Assembly (NCBI GenBank): GCA_002897675.1
Contig: BDSU01000036.1
Location: 62,001 to 126,000, forward strand
DNA length: 64,000 nt
DNA from: a bacterium BMS3Abin02
GTDB taxonomy: Bacteria; Actinomycetota; Acidimicrobiia; Spongiisociales; UBA4744
Direction: 5' to 3'
The translations under genes and the position numbers were made by a program. The notes below the pieces were generated by a model that ran no database searches, was not told where the DNA came from, and saw nothing but the letters and a program-made list of their open reading frames with translations. Below are positions 43,060-51,325 of the stretch, piece by piece. The stretch's first letter is position 1; every line of letters starts with the position of its first letter.

Positions 43060-44852
43060 GCGTGCGACCCGTCCGCATCGCAAACATCTCCGGCATGTTC
43101 GGCGATCGCCCTTCCGCTGCGCTCGAAATGCTGGAGGGAGGCGATGTCGACGTCCTCTCCGGCGACTGGCTGGCGGAGCTGACGATGCTGATCATGGCCC
43201 GGACGCGAATGCGGCGGCCCGATGGAGGCTACGGTCGCACCTTCGTCGCCCAGATGGAGCAGATCATGGGCATCGTGCTCGACCGCGATGTGAAGGTGGT
43301 GGTGAACGCGGGCGGTCTCGACCCTCTCGGCTGCGCAGAAGCCGTCCGAGAGGTCGGCAACCGTCTCGGGCTCGCTCCCACGGTGGCTGCGATCACCGGC
43401 GACGACCTCTCCGGCCGCCTCGGGGATCTCGTCGCCGCAGGGGCACCGTTCATCAACCTCGACACCGGAGAACCGCTCGACGACAAAGCGGACAGGATCC
43501 TCACCGCCAACGCCTATCTCGGAGGCTGGGGGATCGCGTCGGCACTCGGCAGTGGCGCAGACATCGTGGTGACCGGCAGGGTCACCGACGCCTCGCTCGC
43601 CGTCGGCCCCGCGGCGTGGTGGCACGAATGGGCGAGGGACGATTGGGATGCACTGGCGGGGGCAGTCGTGGCCGGCCACGTGATCGAGTGCTCGATGCAG
43701 GCAACCGGTGGCAACTTCTCGTTCTTCGGTGAGGTGTCCGGTCTCGAATATCCCGGCTTCCCGTGGGTGGAGATCGCGGCAGACGGGTCGAGCGTGGTCG
43801 GCATTCATGAGGGTGCCGGCGGCGAGGTGTCGATCCCGACGGTGACATCGCAACTTCTCTACGAGATCGGGAGTCCCGAGTACGACAACGCAGACGTCAC
43901 CGCCCGTTTCGACTCCATCGAGATCGAGGAGATCGCTCCGAACCGCGTCAGACTCTCCGGGATCAAGGGACAACCGCCGCCACGGACCCTCAAGGTGGCC
44001 GCTGCCTACGCCGGCGGTTTCCGCAACACGATGATGATCGGTCTCACAGGTCTCGACGCGAAAGCCAAGGCAGACCTGTTCTGCCGCCAGTTCTGGCGAG
44101 CGTGCCCGTGGGATCCTGAGGACTATGAGGAGGTGCGCACCACGCTCATCGGCCGAGGTGAACGGGATCCATCGTCGAACGCTGCCGCCGTCTCCTACCT
44201 GGAGATCGCGGTGCGCGACCCGGACGAGGAGAAGGTGGGTCGCTCTTGGGCGGATACGATGGTGCATATCGCGCTCGGCTCGATCCCCGGTCTGTTCGGC
44301 GTGTGGCCGCCTCGGAAGGCCTCTCCCTACGCCGTCTACTGGCCGACCCTGATCGATCGAGAAGCGGTGACCGACGTTGTCCATCTCGGTGAGAGATCCT
44401 TCGCGGTGCCTGAGACCGATCCCGGCGAGCCGTTCACCGTGACCCTGGAGGAGCCCCGGATTCTCTCTCCGCCGTCGGGCTCCCTGGTACGGGTTCCCCT
44501 GGGACGAGTCGTCGGGGCTCGGTCCGGCGACAAGGGTGGCAGTGCCAACCTCGGAGTGTTCACTCGAACCGACGACGGTTACCCCTGGCTCACGGCCTTC
44601 CTCACCGTCGACCGTCTCATCGATCTGCTCCCCGACCTTGCCGAATACGAGATCGACAGGTACGAGCTGCCTCGCCTGCGAGCCGTCAACTTCGTCGTTC
44701 ACGGCATCCTCGACGAAGGCGTCAGCTCCTCCCTGCGCTTCGACGCACAGGCGAAGGGCCTCGGCGAGTACCTCCGGGCCAAGTGGATCGAGGTGCCCGC
44801 GGCCCTGACGGTGCTGCAAGATCGTGATAGGACCGACCAGTCCGGTCGGTGA
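43056..44852 (+). CDS. AtuA family protein (acyclic terpene utilisation, DUF1446)
   Basis: This 598-residue protein has an N-terminal DUF1446 domain (VRIANISGMFGDRPSAALEM, LSGDWLAELTMLIMAR, VKVVVNAGGLDPLGCAEAV, DIVVTGRVTDASLAVGPA) and a C-terminal AtuA-like domain (VPLGRVVGARSGDKGGSANL, RAVNFVVHGILDEG). In Pseudomonas, AtuA belongs to the citronellol/geraniol pathway, although its reaction is unknown; the family also occurs in other acyl-CoA catabolic clusters. The GTG at 43056 has GAGGAGAGG upstream and overlaps the alpha-subunit stop. A TetR-type palindrome overlaps its own stop codon. Confidence 0.88.
   Translation: MSVRPVRIANISGMFGDRPSAALEMLEGGDVDVLSGDWLAELTMLIMARTRMRRPDGGYGRTFVAQMEQIMGIVLDRDVKVVVNAGGLDPLGCAEAVREVGNRLGLAPTVAAITGDDLSGRLGDLVAAGAPFINLDTGEPLDDKADRILTANAYLGGWGIASALGSGADIVVTGRVTDASLAVGPAAWWHEWARDDWDALAGAVVAGHVIECSMQATGGNFSFFGEVSGLEYPGFPWVEIAADGSSVVGIHEGAGGEVSIPTVTSQLLYEIGSPEYDNADVTARFDSIEIEEIAPNRVRLSGIKGQPPPRTLKVAAAYAGGFRNTMMIGLTGLDAKAKADLFCRQFWRACPWDPEDYEEVRTTLIGRGERDPSSNAAAVSYLEIAVRDPDEEKVGRSWADTMVHIALGSIPGLFGVWPPRKASPYAVYWPTLIDREAVTDVVHLGERSFAVPETDPGEPFTVTLEEPRILSPPSGSLVRVPLGRVVGARSGDKGGSANLGVFTRTDDGYPWLTAFLTVDRLIDLLPDLAEYEIDRYELPRLRAVNFVVHGILDEGVSSSLRFDAQAKGLGEYLRAKWIEVPAALTVLQDRDRTDQSGR
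44832..44850. promoter_or_regulatory. TetR-type operator upstream of acyl-CoA dehydrogenase
   Basis: ACCGACC (44832-44838), a 5-bp spacer and GGTCGGT (44844-44850) form a perfect inverted repeat. It ends 26 bp before the ATG at 44877. ACCGACC-type palindromes are common operators of TetR-family regulators of acyl-CoA metabolism, and a TetR gene lies 1.2 kb downstream. Confidence 0.6.
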
Positions 44853-44876
44853 CCAAGGACCAAGTCAGGAGATTCC

Positions 44877-46022
44877 ATGCCATTCACCGAAGATCACCAC
44901 CACTTCCGCCGGGTCGTCCGGGAGTTCGTCGAGAAGGAGATCAATCCCAATGTCGAAGGCTGGGAGGCGGAGGGGATGATGCCCCTCCACGACGTCTTCA
45001 CAACGATGGGCGACCTCGGATTCCTCGGCCTCGAATACGACCCGGAGTACGGCGGTCAAGGCGCAGATCATCTCTTCACCGTCGTTCTGTCCGAAGAGTT
45101 CGGTCGAGCGGACCACGGCAGTATCGGGATGGCGCTCGGGGTGCAGGTCGCGATGGCGACACCCTCCCTGCACCGTTACGGATCTCCCGAACTGAAGCAG
45201 CGGTACCTGGCCCCGGCTCTCCGCGGCGAGATGGTGGCGGCAATCGCGGTCACCGAGCCGGATGCAGGTTCCGATGTGGCCGCCATCCGCACCAGGGCGG
45301 AGCGTTTCGGTGACGAGTGGGTGATCAACGGGTCCAAGATGTTCATCACCAATTCGCTTCAGGCGGACTGGCTCTGCCTTCTCGCCCGCACGTCCGATGA
45401 ATCCGGGTACCAGGGGATGAGTCAGATCATCGTTCCCACCGTCATCGAGGGTGTCGAGGTTTCGCGCAAGCTGGACAAGCTCGGGATGCGTGCCTCCGAT
45501 ACGGCTCTGATCACCTTCAACGACGCCAGGGTCCCCGTCGACCACACGCTTGGCGCCGAGGGGATGGGATTCCAGCAGCAGATGGCGCAGTTCGTCGAGG
45601 AGCGAATGTGGGCCGCCTATTCGTCGGTCGGCTCCATGGAGCGCGCTCTTGCCCGCACCTCCGAGTACATCAGGCAGCGACACGTGTTCGGAAAGCCGCT
45701 GAGTCGCAACCACTACGTGACGTACAAGCTTGCGGAGTTGGCCGTCGAAGTGGACCTGCTCAAGTACTACAACTACGCCTGTGCCGAGGCCTTCGCCCGA
45801 GGCGACGACACGACGCGGTTTGCCACCATTGCCAAGCACAAGTCGGGCAGGCTGATCAGGGAGGTCGCCGACTGGTGCCTTCAGTTCCATGGAGGGACCG
45901 GGTACATGGAAGAGACCTGGACCACTCGTTTCCTGCGCGACTCCCGTCTCGGCGGTATCGGCGGGGGAGCGGACGAGGTGATGCTCGACATCCTCTCCCG
46001 TATCGATGGCTTTGCCGGGTGA
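44877..46022 (+). CDS. Acyl-CoA dehydrogenase family protein
   Basis: This 381-residue FAD enzyme introduces an alpha,beta double bond into an acyl-CoA. It has the family motifs FGRADHGSIGMALGVQVAMA, AIAVTEPDAGSDVAAIRTRA, WVINGSKMFITNSLQADW, LGMRASDTALITFNDARVPV and FHGGTGYMEETWTTRFLRD, followed by GGIGGGADEVMLDIL near the C-terminus. It resembles the citronellyl-CoA dehydrogenase (AtuD) and long-chain types, but the substrate is not proved. The ATG at 44877 has CAGGAG upstream. A TetR-type palindrome lies 26 bp before it. The TetR gene starts 4 bp after its stop. Confidence 0.88.
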   Translation: MPFTEDHHHFRRVVREFVEKEINPNVEGWEAEGMMPLHDVFTTMGDLGFLGLEYDPEYGGQGADHLFTVVLSEEFGRADHGSIGMALGVQVAMATPSLHRYGSPELKQRYLAPALRGEMVAAIAVTEPDAGSDVAAIRTRAERFGDEWVINGSKMFITNSLQADWLCLLARTSDESGYQGMSQIIVPTVIEGVEVSRKLDKLGMRASDTALITFNDARVPVDHTLGAEGMGFQQQMAQFVEERMWAAYSSVGSMERALARTSEYIRQRHVFGKPLSRNHYVTYKLAELAVEVDLLKYYNYACAEAFARGDDTTRFATIAKHKSGRLIREVADWCLQFHGGTGYMEETWTTRFLRDSRLGGIGGGADEVMLDILSRIDGFAG

Positions 46023-46026
46023 CCTG

Positions 46027-46626
46027 ATGCCACCGAACGACCTCAGAGCACGGCGAGAAGACGAGATCGCTCGCGGCGCGCTGAAACTCTTCCTGGACAA
46101 GGGATTCCACGCCACTTCGGTTCGCGAGATCGCAGCGGCTTCCAACCTCTCGATGGGAGGTCTCTACGAATACATCGGGTCGAAAGGCGATGTTCTGTGG
46201 CTCGTCTACCGTCACCTCCTCACAGGCCTCGACGCTGCGGTCTCGTCTTCGGCCTCGGGTGAAGATCTGGAGGCGACGCTCGCCGCACTCATCGCGGCGA
46301 CGACCGAACACGCCGCCGAGGTGCAGCTCATGTACAGGGAGGCGGGTGCTCTCGACCCGGCGGATCGGGAGCGGCTCGCCGTCTCCGAGCGGGAACAGGC
46401 AGGTCGGCTGGCCGCCATGGTCGAGGAGGGGATCGCATCGGGATACCTGGCCGAGAACGACCCGGAACTCGTCGCCCACCTCCTCATGTTCCTCACCGCG
46501 TTCTATCCGCTCCGACGCTGGCTGCTGCGACATCGGGCCGACCTCGATGCCGGCACCGTCGCCCGATCCGTGGCCCGCATCGTCGTGCATGGCCTGCGTG
46601 CCCGCACTGATGCGGACCCTTCCTGA
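46027..46626 (+). CDS. TetR-family transcriptional regulator
   Basis: This 199-residue protein has an N-terminal TetR helix-turn-helix: REDEIARGALKLFLDKGFHA, TSVREIAAASNLSMGGLYEY and IGSKGDVLWLVY. A helical ligand-binding C-terminal domain follows. The ATG at 46027 is taken; an ATG seven codons upstream, overlapping the dehydrogenase stop, is possible. As the only regulator in the acyl-CoA island it is the likely binder of the palindromes at 39482 and 44832, and its ligand would be an acyl-CoA of this pathway (inference). The second domain has no known motif. Confidence 0.88.
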   Translation: MPPNDLRARREDEIARGALKLFLDKGFHATSVREIAAASNLSMGGLYEYIGSKGDVLWLVYRHLLTGLDAAVSSSASGEDLEATLAALIAATTEHAAEVQLMYREAGALDPADRERLAVSEREQAGRLAAMVEEGIASGYLAENDPELVAHLLMFLTAFYPLRRWLLRHRADLDAGTVARSVARIVVHGLRARTDADPS

Positions 46627-46941
46627 CCGGCCGGAGCACGGTCGTTGCCGGTCTCCGACGGGGCGCGGCCGATCATGTCGGCGCTGGCGCCAGTTCGATG
46701 TGCAACGTCGGCGCGCGAGCGCCCCGATTCGCGGCGAGAGCAAGATCCATCACAGTTTGCCCCGGGTCTCGGTGAGATCGCGAAACTTGCCACGACGCGC
46801 GGCTCCAAGAGTGATCGAGATGACGTGGACGAGAAGCATCCACGGCAGAGGCTCACCGTGGTCGGCGCGCCTGCACGGGCAACCCTCTGGGATGACTGCA
46901 AGTGGTTAGTGTTCCGCGAGGCCGCGACGAGGAGGTTCTGA
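46627..46941. other. Non-coding stretch between TetR gene and second enoyl-CoA hydratase
   Basis: About 315 bp carry no ORF that looks like a protein; the two overlapping ORFs have shadow-like composition. A stem GACCGGC (46625-46631) / GCCGGTC (46647-46653) at the start may be a terminator of the TetR transcript. The ribosome-binding site GGAGG of the next gene is at its right end. Confidence 0.45.
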
Positions 46942-47709
46942 GTGATCGATTATGAGGTGTCCGACGGTGTTGCGACGGTCATGATCGATGACCCCGAGCG
47001 ACGGAACCCGTTGTCGAATGAGGCGGTCCGGGAGCTGAAGGAAACCATCATCCGGGCAGGGAACGATGCCGACGTGCGGGTGCTCGTGATCACGGGCGCC
47101 GGAGAGAGAGCCTTCTCCGCCGGCGGCGACCTCGCGGGCGGTTTTGTGGAGTCGCCGGTGGCGGGGCATGCCTCCCGTGGCGAGTTGGCCGACCTGTTGC
47201 GGGCGATGACAACCCTTCCCAAGCCCATCGTGGGCCGTGTGAACGGGGTGGCTCTCGGCGGCGGTTTCGGTGTCGCCGCCGCGTGCGACATCACGATCGT
47301 CGTCGACGACGTGAAGCTGGGAACACCTGAGATAGGCCTCGGATTGTGGCCCATGATGATCTCTGCGGTGCTGTTCCCGCTCGTGCCGCGCAAGCGTCTC
47401 TTGCACATGATGATGACGGGACAGCTCATTTCGGGGAAACAAGCCGTAGAACTCGGGATCGCGACCTTCAGCGTGCCCAGAGAGCAGCTCGATGCGGTGG
47501 TCGATACCACCGTCGCGAAGCTCAAAGAGATGCCTTCTGGCGCGCTCGCACTTGGAAAACGGGCGTTCTACGTGACGGCGTCGATGGATCCGGACACCGC
47601 GCTCGACAATCTGCACATCGGGCTCACCGCCGTGTCGTTCACGGACGATGCCGCCGAGGGGGTGGCCGCGTTTCTGGAGCGCCGCGACCCGACCTGGACG
47701 GGCCGGTAG
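46942..47709 (+). CDS. Enoyl-CoA hydratase/isomerase family protein
   Basis: This 255-residue crotonase-fold protein has VATVMIDDPERRNPLSNEAV, ERAFSAGGDLAGGFVESP, IVGRVNGVALGGGFGVAAAC and GTPEIGLGLWPMMISAVLFP. The last segment holds the Glu of the catalytic pair and the GLGLWPMM form common in the hydratases that act with methylcrotonyl/geranyl-type carboxylases. The GTG at 46942 has GGAGG upstream. It is separate from the hydratase at 38615, from which it differs clearly, and closes the acyl-CoA island. Confidence 0.86.
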   Translation: MIDYEVSDGVATVMIDDPERRNPLSNEAVRELKETIIRAGNDADVRVLVITGAGERAFSAGGDLAGGFVESPVAGHASRGELADLLRAMTTLPKPIVGRVNGVALGGGFGVAAACDITIVVDDVKLGTPEIGLGLWPMMISAVLFPLVPRKRLLHMMMTGQLISGKQAVELGIATFSVPREQLDAVVDTTVAKLKEMPSGALALGKRAFYVTASMDPDTALDNLHIGLTAVSFTDDAAEGVAAFLERRDPTWTGR

Positions 47710-47919
47710 CGGTGCCAAGCACTGAGTGCGGGTGCCGAGTACGGAGAGCGAAGTGAGCCGGGGAGGCCGCTGAGGAACGCATGCCGCGGGTGACGCCTCC
47801 GTGCAGTCTCCCGACCGTGTGCTGCGAGCCGATGACGAAGAGCCGGCCGGCGAAGTTTCCCCGACATGGCTCCAAGACGGTTGCTATCGTCGCCGCATCC
47901 TTGCTGGGAGGGGAAGAGT

Positions 47920-48708
47920 TTGCTCGAGGTCGCCAACTTGGAGGTCGTCTATCACGATGTGATCCTGGTGTTGCGCGGCATCTCATTCACGGTTCCCGAA
48001 GGCCGGATCGTTGCGCTCCTGGGGGCGAACGGCGCCGGCAAGACGACCGTCCTGCGAGCCATATCCGGGTTGCTCGACGTGTACGACGGCGACATCACGA
48101 AGGGCGAGATCACAGTCGATGGTGCGCCGATCCATCGCGCGGAGGCTGCGGACATCGTGCGTAGAGGTGTGACACAGGTAATGGAGGGCCGCCGCATCTT
48201 TGCAGAATTCACGGTCGAAGAGAACCTGCGTGTCGGAGGGCACACGTCGCGCGGCAGCCTCGAAGATCGCCTGGAACGCGTCTTCGGCTTGTTCCCGCTG
48301 CTGAAGGCTCGTCGCAAACTCATTGCCGGATACCTCTCCGGTGGAGAGCAGCAGCTGCTGGCGATGGGAAGGGCCCTGATCACCGACCCGAAGTATCTTC
48401 TGCTCGACGAACCGAGCCTCGGTTTGGCTCCACTCCTCGTCCAGCAGGTCCGGGACCTCATCGTCGAGATCAACCGCCAAGGGACGGGGATTCTGCTGGT
48501 GGAGCAGAACGCGGCGATGGCGCTGTCGATCGCGGGTCATGGCTACATCATGGAGACGGGGAAGATCGTGATGGACAAGCCCGCGTCCGAGCTGATGCAA
48601 GACCAGGACGTCCAGGAGTTCTACCTCGGTCTTCACGGACCTGGAGGAGAGCACAAGTCGTTCCGCGACGTCAAGCACTACAAGCGGAGAAAGCGGTGGC
48701 TGTCATGA
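47920..48708 (+). CDS. livF: Branched-chain-type ABC transporter ATP-binding protein (LivF)
   Basis: This 262-residue ATPase has Walker A (VALLGANGAGKTTVLRAIS), the signature YLSGGEQQLLAMGRAL and Walker B (YLLLDEPSLGLAPLLV), the LivF pattern of the branched-chain amino acid family. It energises import by the LivHM permease. The start is a TTG at 47920 after GGGAGGGGAAGAG, giving LLEVANLEVVYHDV; upstream ORF codons are unconserved. It is the first gene of the transporter operon and overlaps livG by 13 bases. The C-terminus has an extra basic tail (HKSFRDVKHYKRRKRWLS). Confidence 0.92.
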   Translation: MLEVANLEVVYHDVILVLRGISFTVPEGRIVALLGANGAGKTTVLRAISGLLDVYDGDITKGEITVDGAPIHRAEAADIVRRGVTQVMEGRRIFAEFTVEENLRVGGHTSRGSLEDRLERVFGLFPLLKARRKLIAGYLSGGEQQLLAMGRALITDPKYLLLDEPSLGLAPLLVQQVRDLIVEINRQGTGILLVEQNAAMALSIAGHGYIMETGKIVMDKPASELMQDQDVQEFYLGLHGPGGEHKSFRDVKHYKRRKRWLS

Positions 48709-49526
48709 CCGACCGTCTCCTCGAGGTCACGGACCTGCATCTCGGCTTTGCCGGAATCAGGGCGCTCGACGGTGTCGGGTTCTCCGTCGAGACCGGCGAG
48801 CTGTTCGCCATCATCGGTCCGAACGGAGCCGGCAAAACCTCCATCTTCAACTGTCTCAACGGGGTGTACCGGCCACAGGAGGGGTCCATACGGCTGCAAG
48901 GTACGGAGTTGATCGGCAAGCGACCGCACCGCATCGCAGGCCTCGGAGTCGCCCGCACGTTCCAGAACATCGAGTTGTTCGAGAACCTCACGGTCCTCGA
49001 GAACATCCTGCTCGGAAGGCATCTCCACGTGCGTTACGGGACTCTGTCGGCGATGGTGTGGTTCGGAAGGGCACAACGCCAGGAGGATCTGCATCGCGAG
49101 CGTGCCGAAGAGATCATCGACTTCCTCGAGATCGAAGCGTACCGCAAGAGCCTCGTCCGAGTGCTCCCCTACGGTGTGCAGAAGCGTGTCGAACTCGGGC
49201 GCGCCCTCGCCATGGACCCCAGCTTGCTGCTTCTCGACGAGCCTGCCGCCGGGATGAACCTCGAAGAGACCGAAGACATGGCCCGTTTCATCCTCGATAT
49301 CAAGGAGCAGTTGGGGATCGCGATGATCCTCGTCGAGCACGACATGGGTCTCGTGATGGACATTGCAGACCGCATCATGGTCCTCGACTTCGGGAAGAAG
49401 ATCGCCGAGGGAACGGCGGCCGAAGTGCAGAGCGATCGCGAGGTGATCAGGGCGTACCTCGGTGAGGAATTCGAGCGGGGCGATCTGAAGTCGGCCGACG
49501 TGCGTCTGACCGGAGGTGGAATGTGA
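48696..49526 (+). CDS. livG: Branched-chain-type ABC transporter ATP-binding protein (LivG)
   Basis: This 276-residue ATPase partners LivF. It has Walker A (FAIIGPNGAGKTSIFNCLNG), the LivG-specific GVARTFQNIELFENLTVLEN, the altered signature VLPYGVQKRVELGRALAMD and Walker B (LLLLDEPAAGMNLEE). The signature lacks the usual LSxGxQ serine (YGVQKR), common in LivG. GTG 48696 overlaps livF; ATG 48705 is the alternative. Its stop overlaps the GTG of the acyl-CoA synthetase gene (GTGA). Confidence 0.92.
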   Translation: MAVMTDRLLEVTDLHLGFAGIRALDGVGFSVETGELFAIIGPNGAGKTSIFNCLNGVYRPQEGSIRLQGTELIGKRPHRIAGLGVARTFQNIELFENLTVLENILLGRHLHVRYGTLSAMVWFGRAQRQEDLHRERAEEIIDFLEIEAYRKSLVRVLPYGVQKRVELGRALAMDPSLLLLDEPAAGMNLEETEDMARFILDIKEQLGIAMILVEHDMGLVMDIADRIMVLDFGKKIAEGTAAEVQSDREVIRAYLGEEFERGDLKSADVRLTGGGM

Positions 49527-51325
49527 CGGCCAGTATCCCCGAGGTGCTGCGCGAGGTCGCCGGCGCCGTCCCGAACAAGGTGGCACTGCGGGAAAAGGAG
49601 TTCGGGATCTGGCAGGAGACGACGTATGCCGGCTACTGGGATCTGGTTTCCACGGTCGGCATGGCGCTGTGGGCGCTTGGGGTGCGTTCCGGTGACAAGG
49701 TCGCGATCCACTCCGAGAACCGTATCGCGTGGGTCGTCACCGATCTCGCCGCGCAAGGCATTCAGGCGGTGTCGGTCGGCCTGTATCCGACGAATCCTGC
49801 TCCTGAGGTGGAGTACCTCCTGGGTCATTCCGAAGCCAAGGTGCTGGTCGCAGAGGATCAGGAACAGGTGGACAAGGCGCTCGAGGTGAGAGCCGGACTC
49901 CCGAACCTCGAACGGATCGTCTATGTCGATCCCAAAGGCGTGAGCACGTATCGCGATCCGATCCTCCTGTCGTGGGAGGACTTCCTGGCAATGGGGCACA
50001 AGCAGCGCGAGGAGACGCCGGCGCTCTTCGACGAACTGGTCGACGGCATCGACTCGCGTACCACCGCGACGATCGTGTACACGTCAGGCACCACGGGACC
50101 GCCCAAAGGGGCGATGCTGTCGCACAAGAATCTGCTCTGGACTGCCGGACAGGCGAAACAGATCATCTCGGGTGACCGGCCCGAAAAGGACGCAGAGTTC
50201 CTCTCCTACTTGCCGTTGTGCCATGTCTTCGGGCGCCTCTACGACATTCTCGGGGCGCTCTCGATGCGGGCGACGGTCAACTTCGCCGAATCGATCGACA
50301 CGCTCGTGAGCGACCTGGCAGAGGTCCAGCCAACCTACTTCCCGGCACCGCCGCGTATCTGGGAGAAGATGAAGGCAGCCACCGAGATCAGGATGGCGGA
50401 CGCGAGTTTCCTCAAGCGGATCCTGTACGGAATGTTCATGAAGGCAGGACTTCGCAACGTCGATCGCGTCATGGAGAAAGGCTCCCGGGGAATCGTCGGC
50501 ACGTTGACACAGGGTCTCGGATGGTTGTTCGTGTTTCGAGCTCTTCGCAAGAAGCTGGGGATGGGCAAGTGCCGACAGGCGATCAGTGGAGCTGCGCCGA
50601 TCGCGCCGGAGCTGCTGCAGTTCTTCATGGCACTCGGAGTACCGATCTTCGAGGGGTGGGGGATGACCGAGACGACGGCATTGGGCACCGTCAACCCTGC
50701 GGACGATGTGAAACTCGGCACGATCGGGAAGGCGCTCGACGGGATCGAACTCAAACTGGGTGACGACGGCGAGATCCTCATCCGTCACGAAGGGATCTTT
50801 CAGGGCTACTTCAAGAACCCCGAGGCGACCGCAGCCGCGTTGGCGGACGGATGGCTCCACACGGGGGATGTCGGAGAGTGGGTTGGTGACCACATGCGGA
50901 TCATCGACCGCAAGAAAGACATCATCATCACCGCCGGTGGCAAGAACATCTCTCCGTCGGAGATCGAGCAGAAGCTCAAGGTCTCGCCGTATATCAAAGA
51001 AGCGATGGTGATCGGCGACAAGCGCAAGTTCATCAGCGCCCTCATCGGCATCGAGTTCGACACGGTCGCCAACTGGGCTCAGCGCAAGGGCATCACCTTC
51101 ACGACGTATCGGGACCTGTCGGAGAAACCGGAGGTGATCAAGTTGATCCGAAGGGAAGTCGATCGCGTGAACGCCGATTTCGCACGGGTCGAGCAGATCA
51201 AGAAGTTCCACCTGATCCCCAAAGAGCTCGACCACGATCAGGGTGAGCTGACCGCGACGCTGAAGGTCAAACGCAAGGTGGTCGAGGGTCTGTTCGAGGA
51301 CCTGATCGAGGAGATGTACGCGTGA
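49523..51325 (+). CDS. Long-chain-type acyl-CoA synthetase (AMP-binding)
   Basis: This 600-residue ANL-family ligase activates a carboxylic acid to its CoA thioester through an acyl-AMP. It has the P-loop TIVYTSGTTGPPKGAMLSHK, LPLCHVFGRLYDILGAL, IFEGWGMTETTALGTVNP, LHTGDVGEWVGDHMRIIDRK and the catalytic-Lys segment GELTATLKVKRKVV. The linker and motif pattern resemble the FadD15-like long-chain group. It sits inside the livF-G-H-M-K operon with GTGA overlaps on both sides. This links import to activation and argues that the transporter's cargo is a carboxylic acid rather than an amino acid (inference). Confidence 0.9.
   Translation: MTASIPEVLREVAGAVPNKVALREKEFGIWQETTYAGYWDLVSTVGMALWALGVRSGDKVAIHSENRIAWVVTDLAAQGIQAVSVGLYPTNPAPEVEYLLGHSEAKVLVAEDQEQVDKALEVRAGLPNLERIVYVDPKGVSTYRDPILLSWEDFLAMGHKQREETPALFDELVDGIDSRTTATIVYTSGTTGPPKGAMLSHKNLLWTAGQAKQIISGDRPEKDAEFLSYLPLCHVFGRLYDILGALSMRATVNFAESIDTLVSDLAEVQPTYFPAPPRIWEKMKAATEIRMADASFLKRILYGMFMKAGLRNVDRVMEKGSRGIVGTLTQGLGWLFVFRALRKKLGMGKCRQAISGAAPIAPELLQFFMALGVPIFEGWGMTETTALGTVNPADDVKLGTIGKALDGIELKLGDDGEILIRHEGIFQGYFKNPEATAAALADGWLHTGDVGEWVGDHMRIIDRKKDIIITAGGKNISPSEIEQKLKVSPYIKEAMVIGDKRKFISALIGIEFDTVANWAQRKGITFTTYRDLSEKPEVIKLIRREVDRVNADFARVEQIKKFHLIPKELDHDQGELTATLKVKRKVVEGLFEDLIEEMYA

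Noticed and set aside
41071-44819. Two long minus-strand ORFs (670 and 602 codons) opposite the carboxylase and AtuA genes
   Set aside because: They are exact antisense shadows of genes with strong family motifs, and lack motifs and ribosome-binding sites of their own.
46645-46941. A plus-strand ORF of 98 codons between the TetR and hydratase genes
   Set aside because: Its composition is shadow-like, it has no ribosome-binding site, and it ends just where the real GTG of the hydratase begins.
47710-47919. Possible small gene between the second hydratase and livF
   Set aside because: Only GC-rich sequence with imperfect short repeats (GTGCCGAG-like) is seen; the upstream ORF extension of livF is unconserved, and the livF start is set by GGGAGGGG before a TTG.
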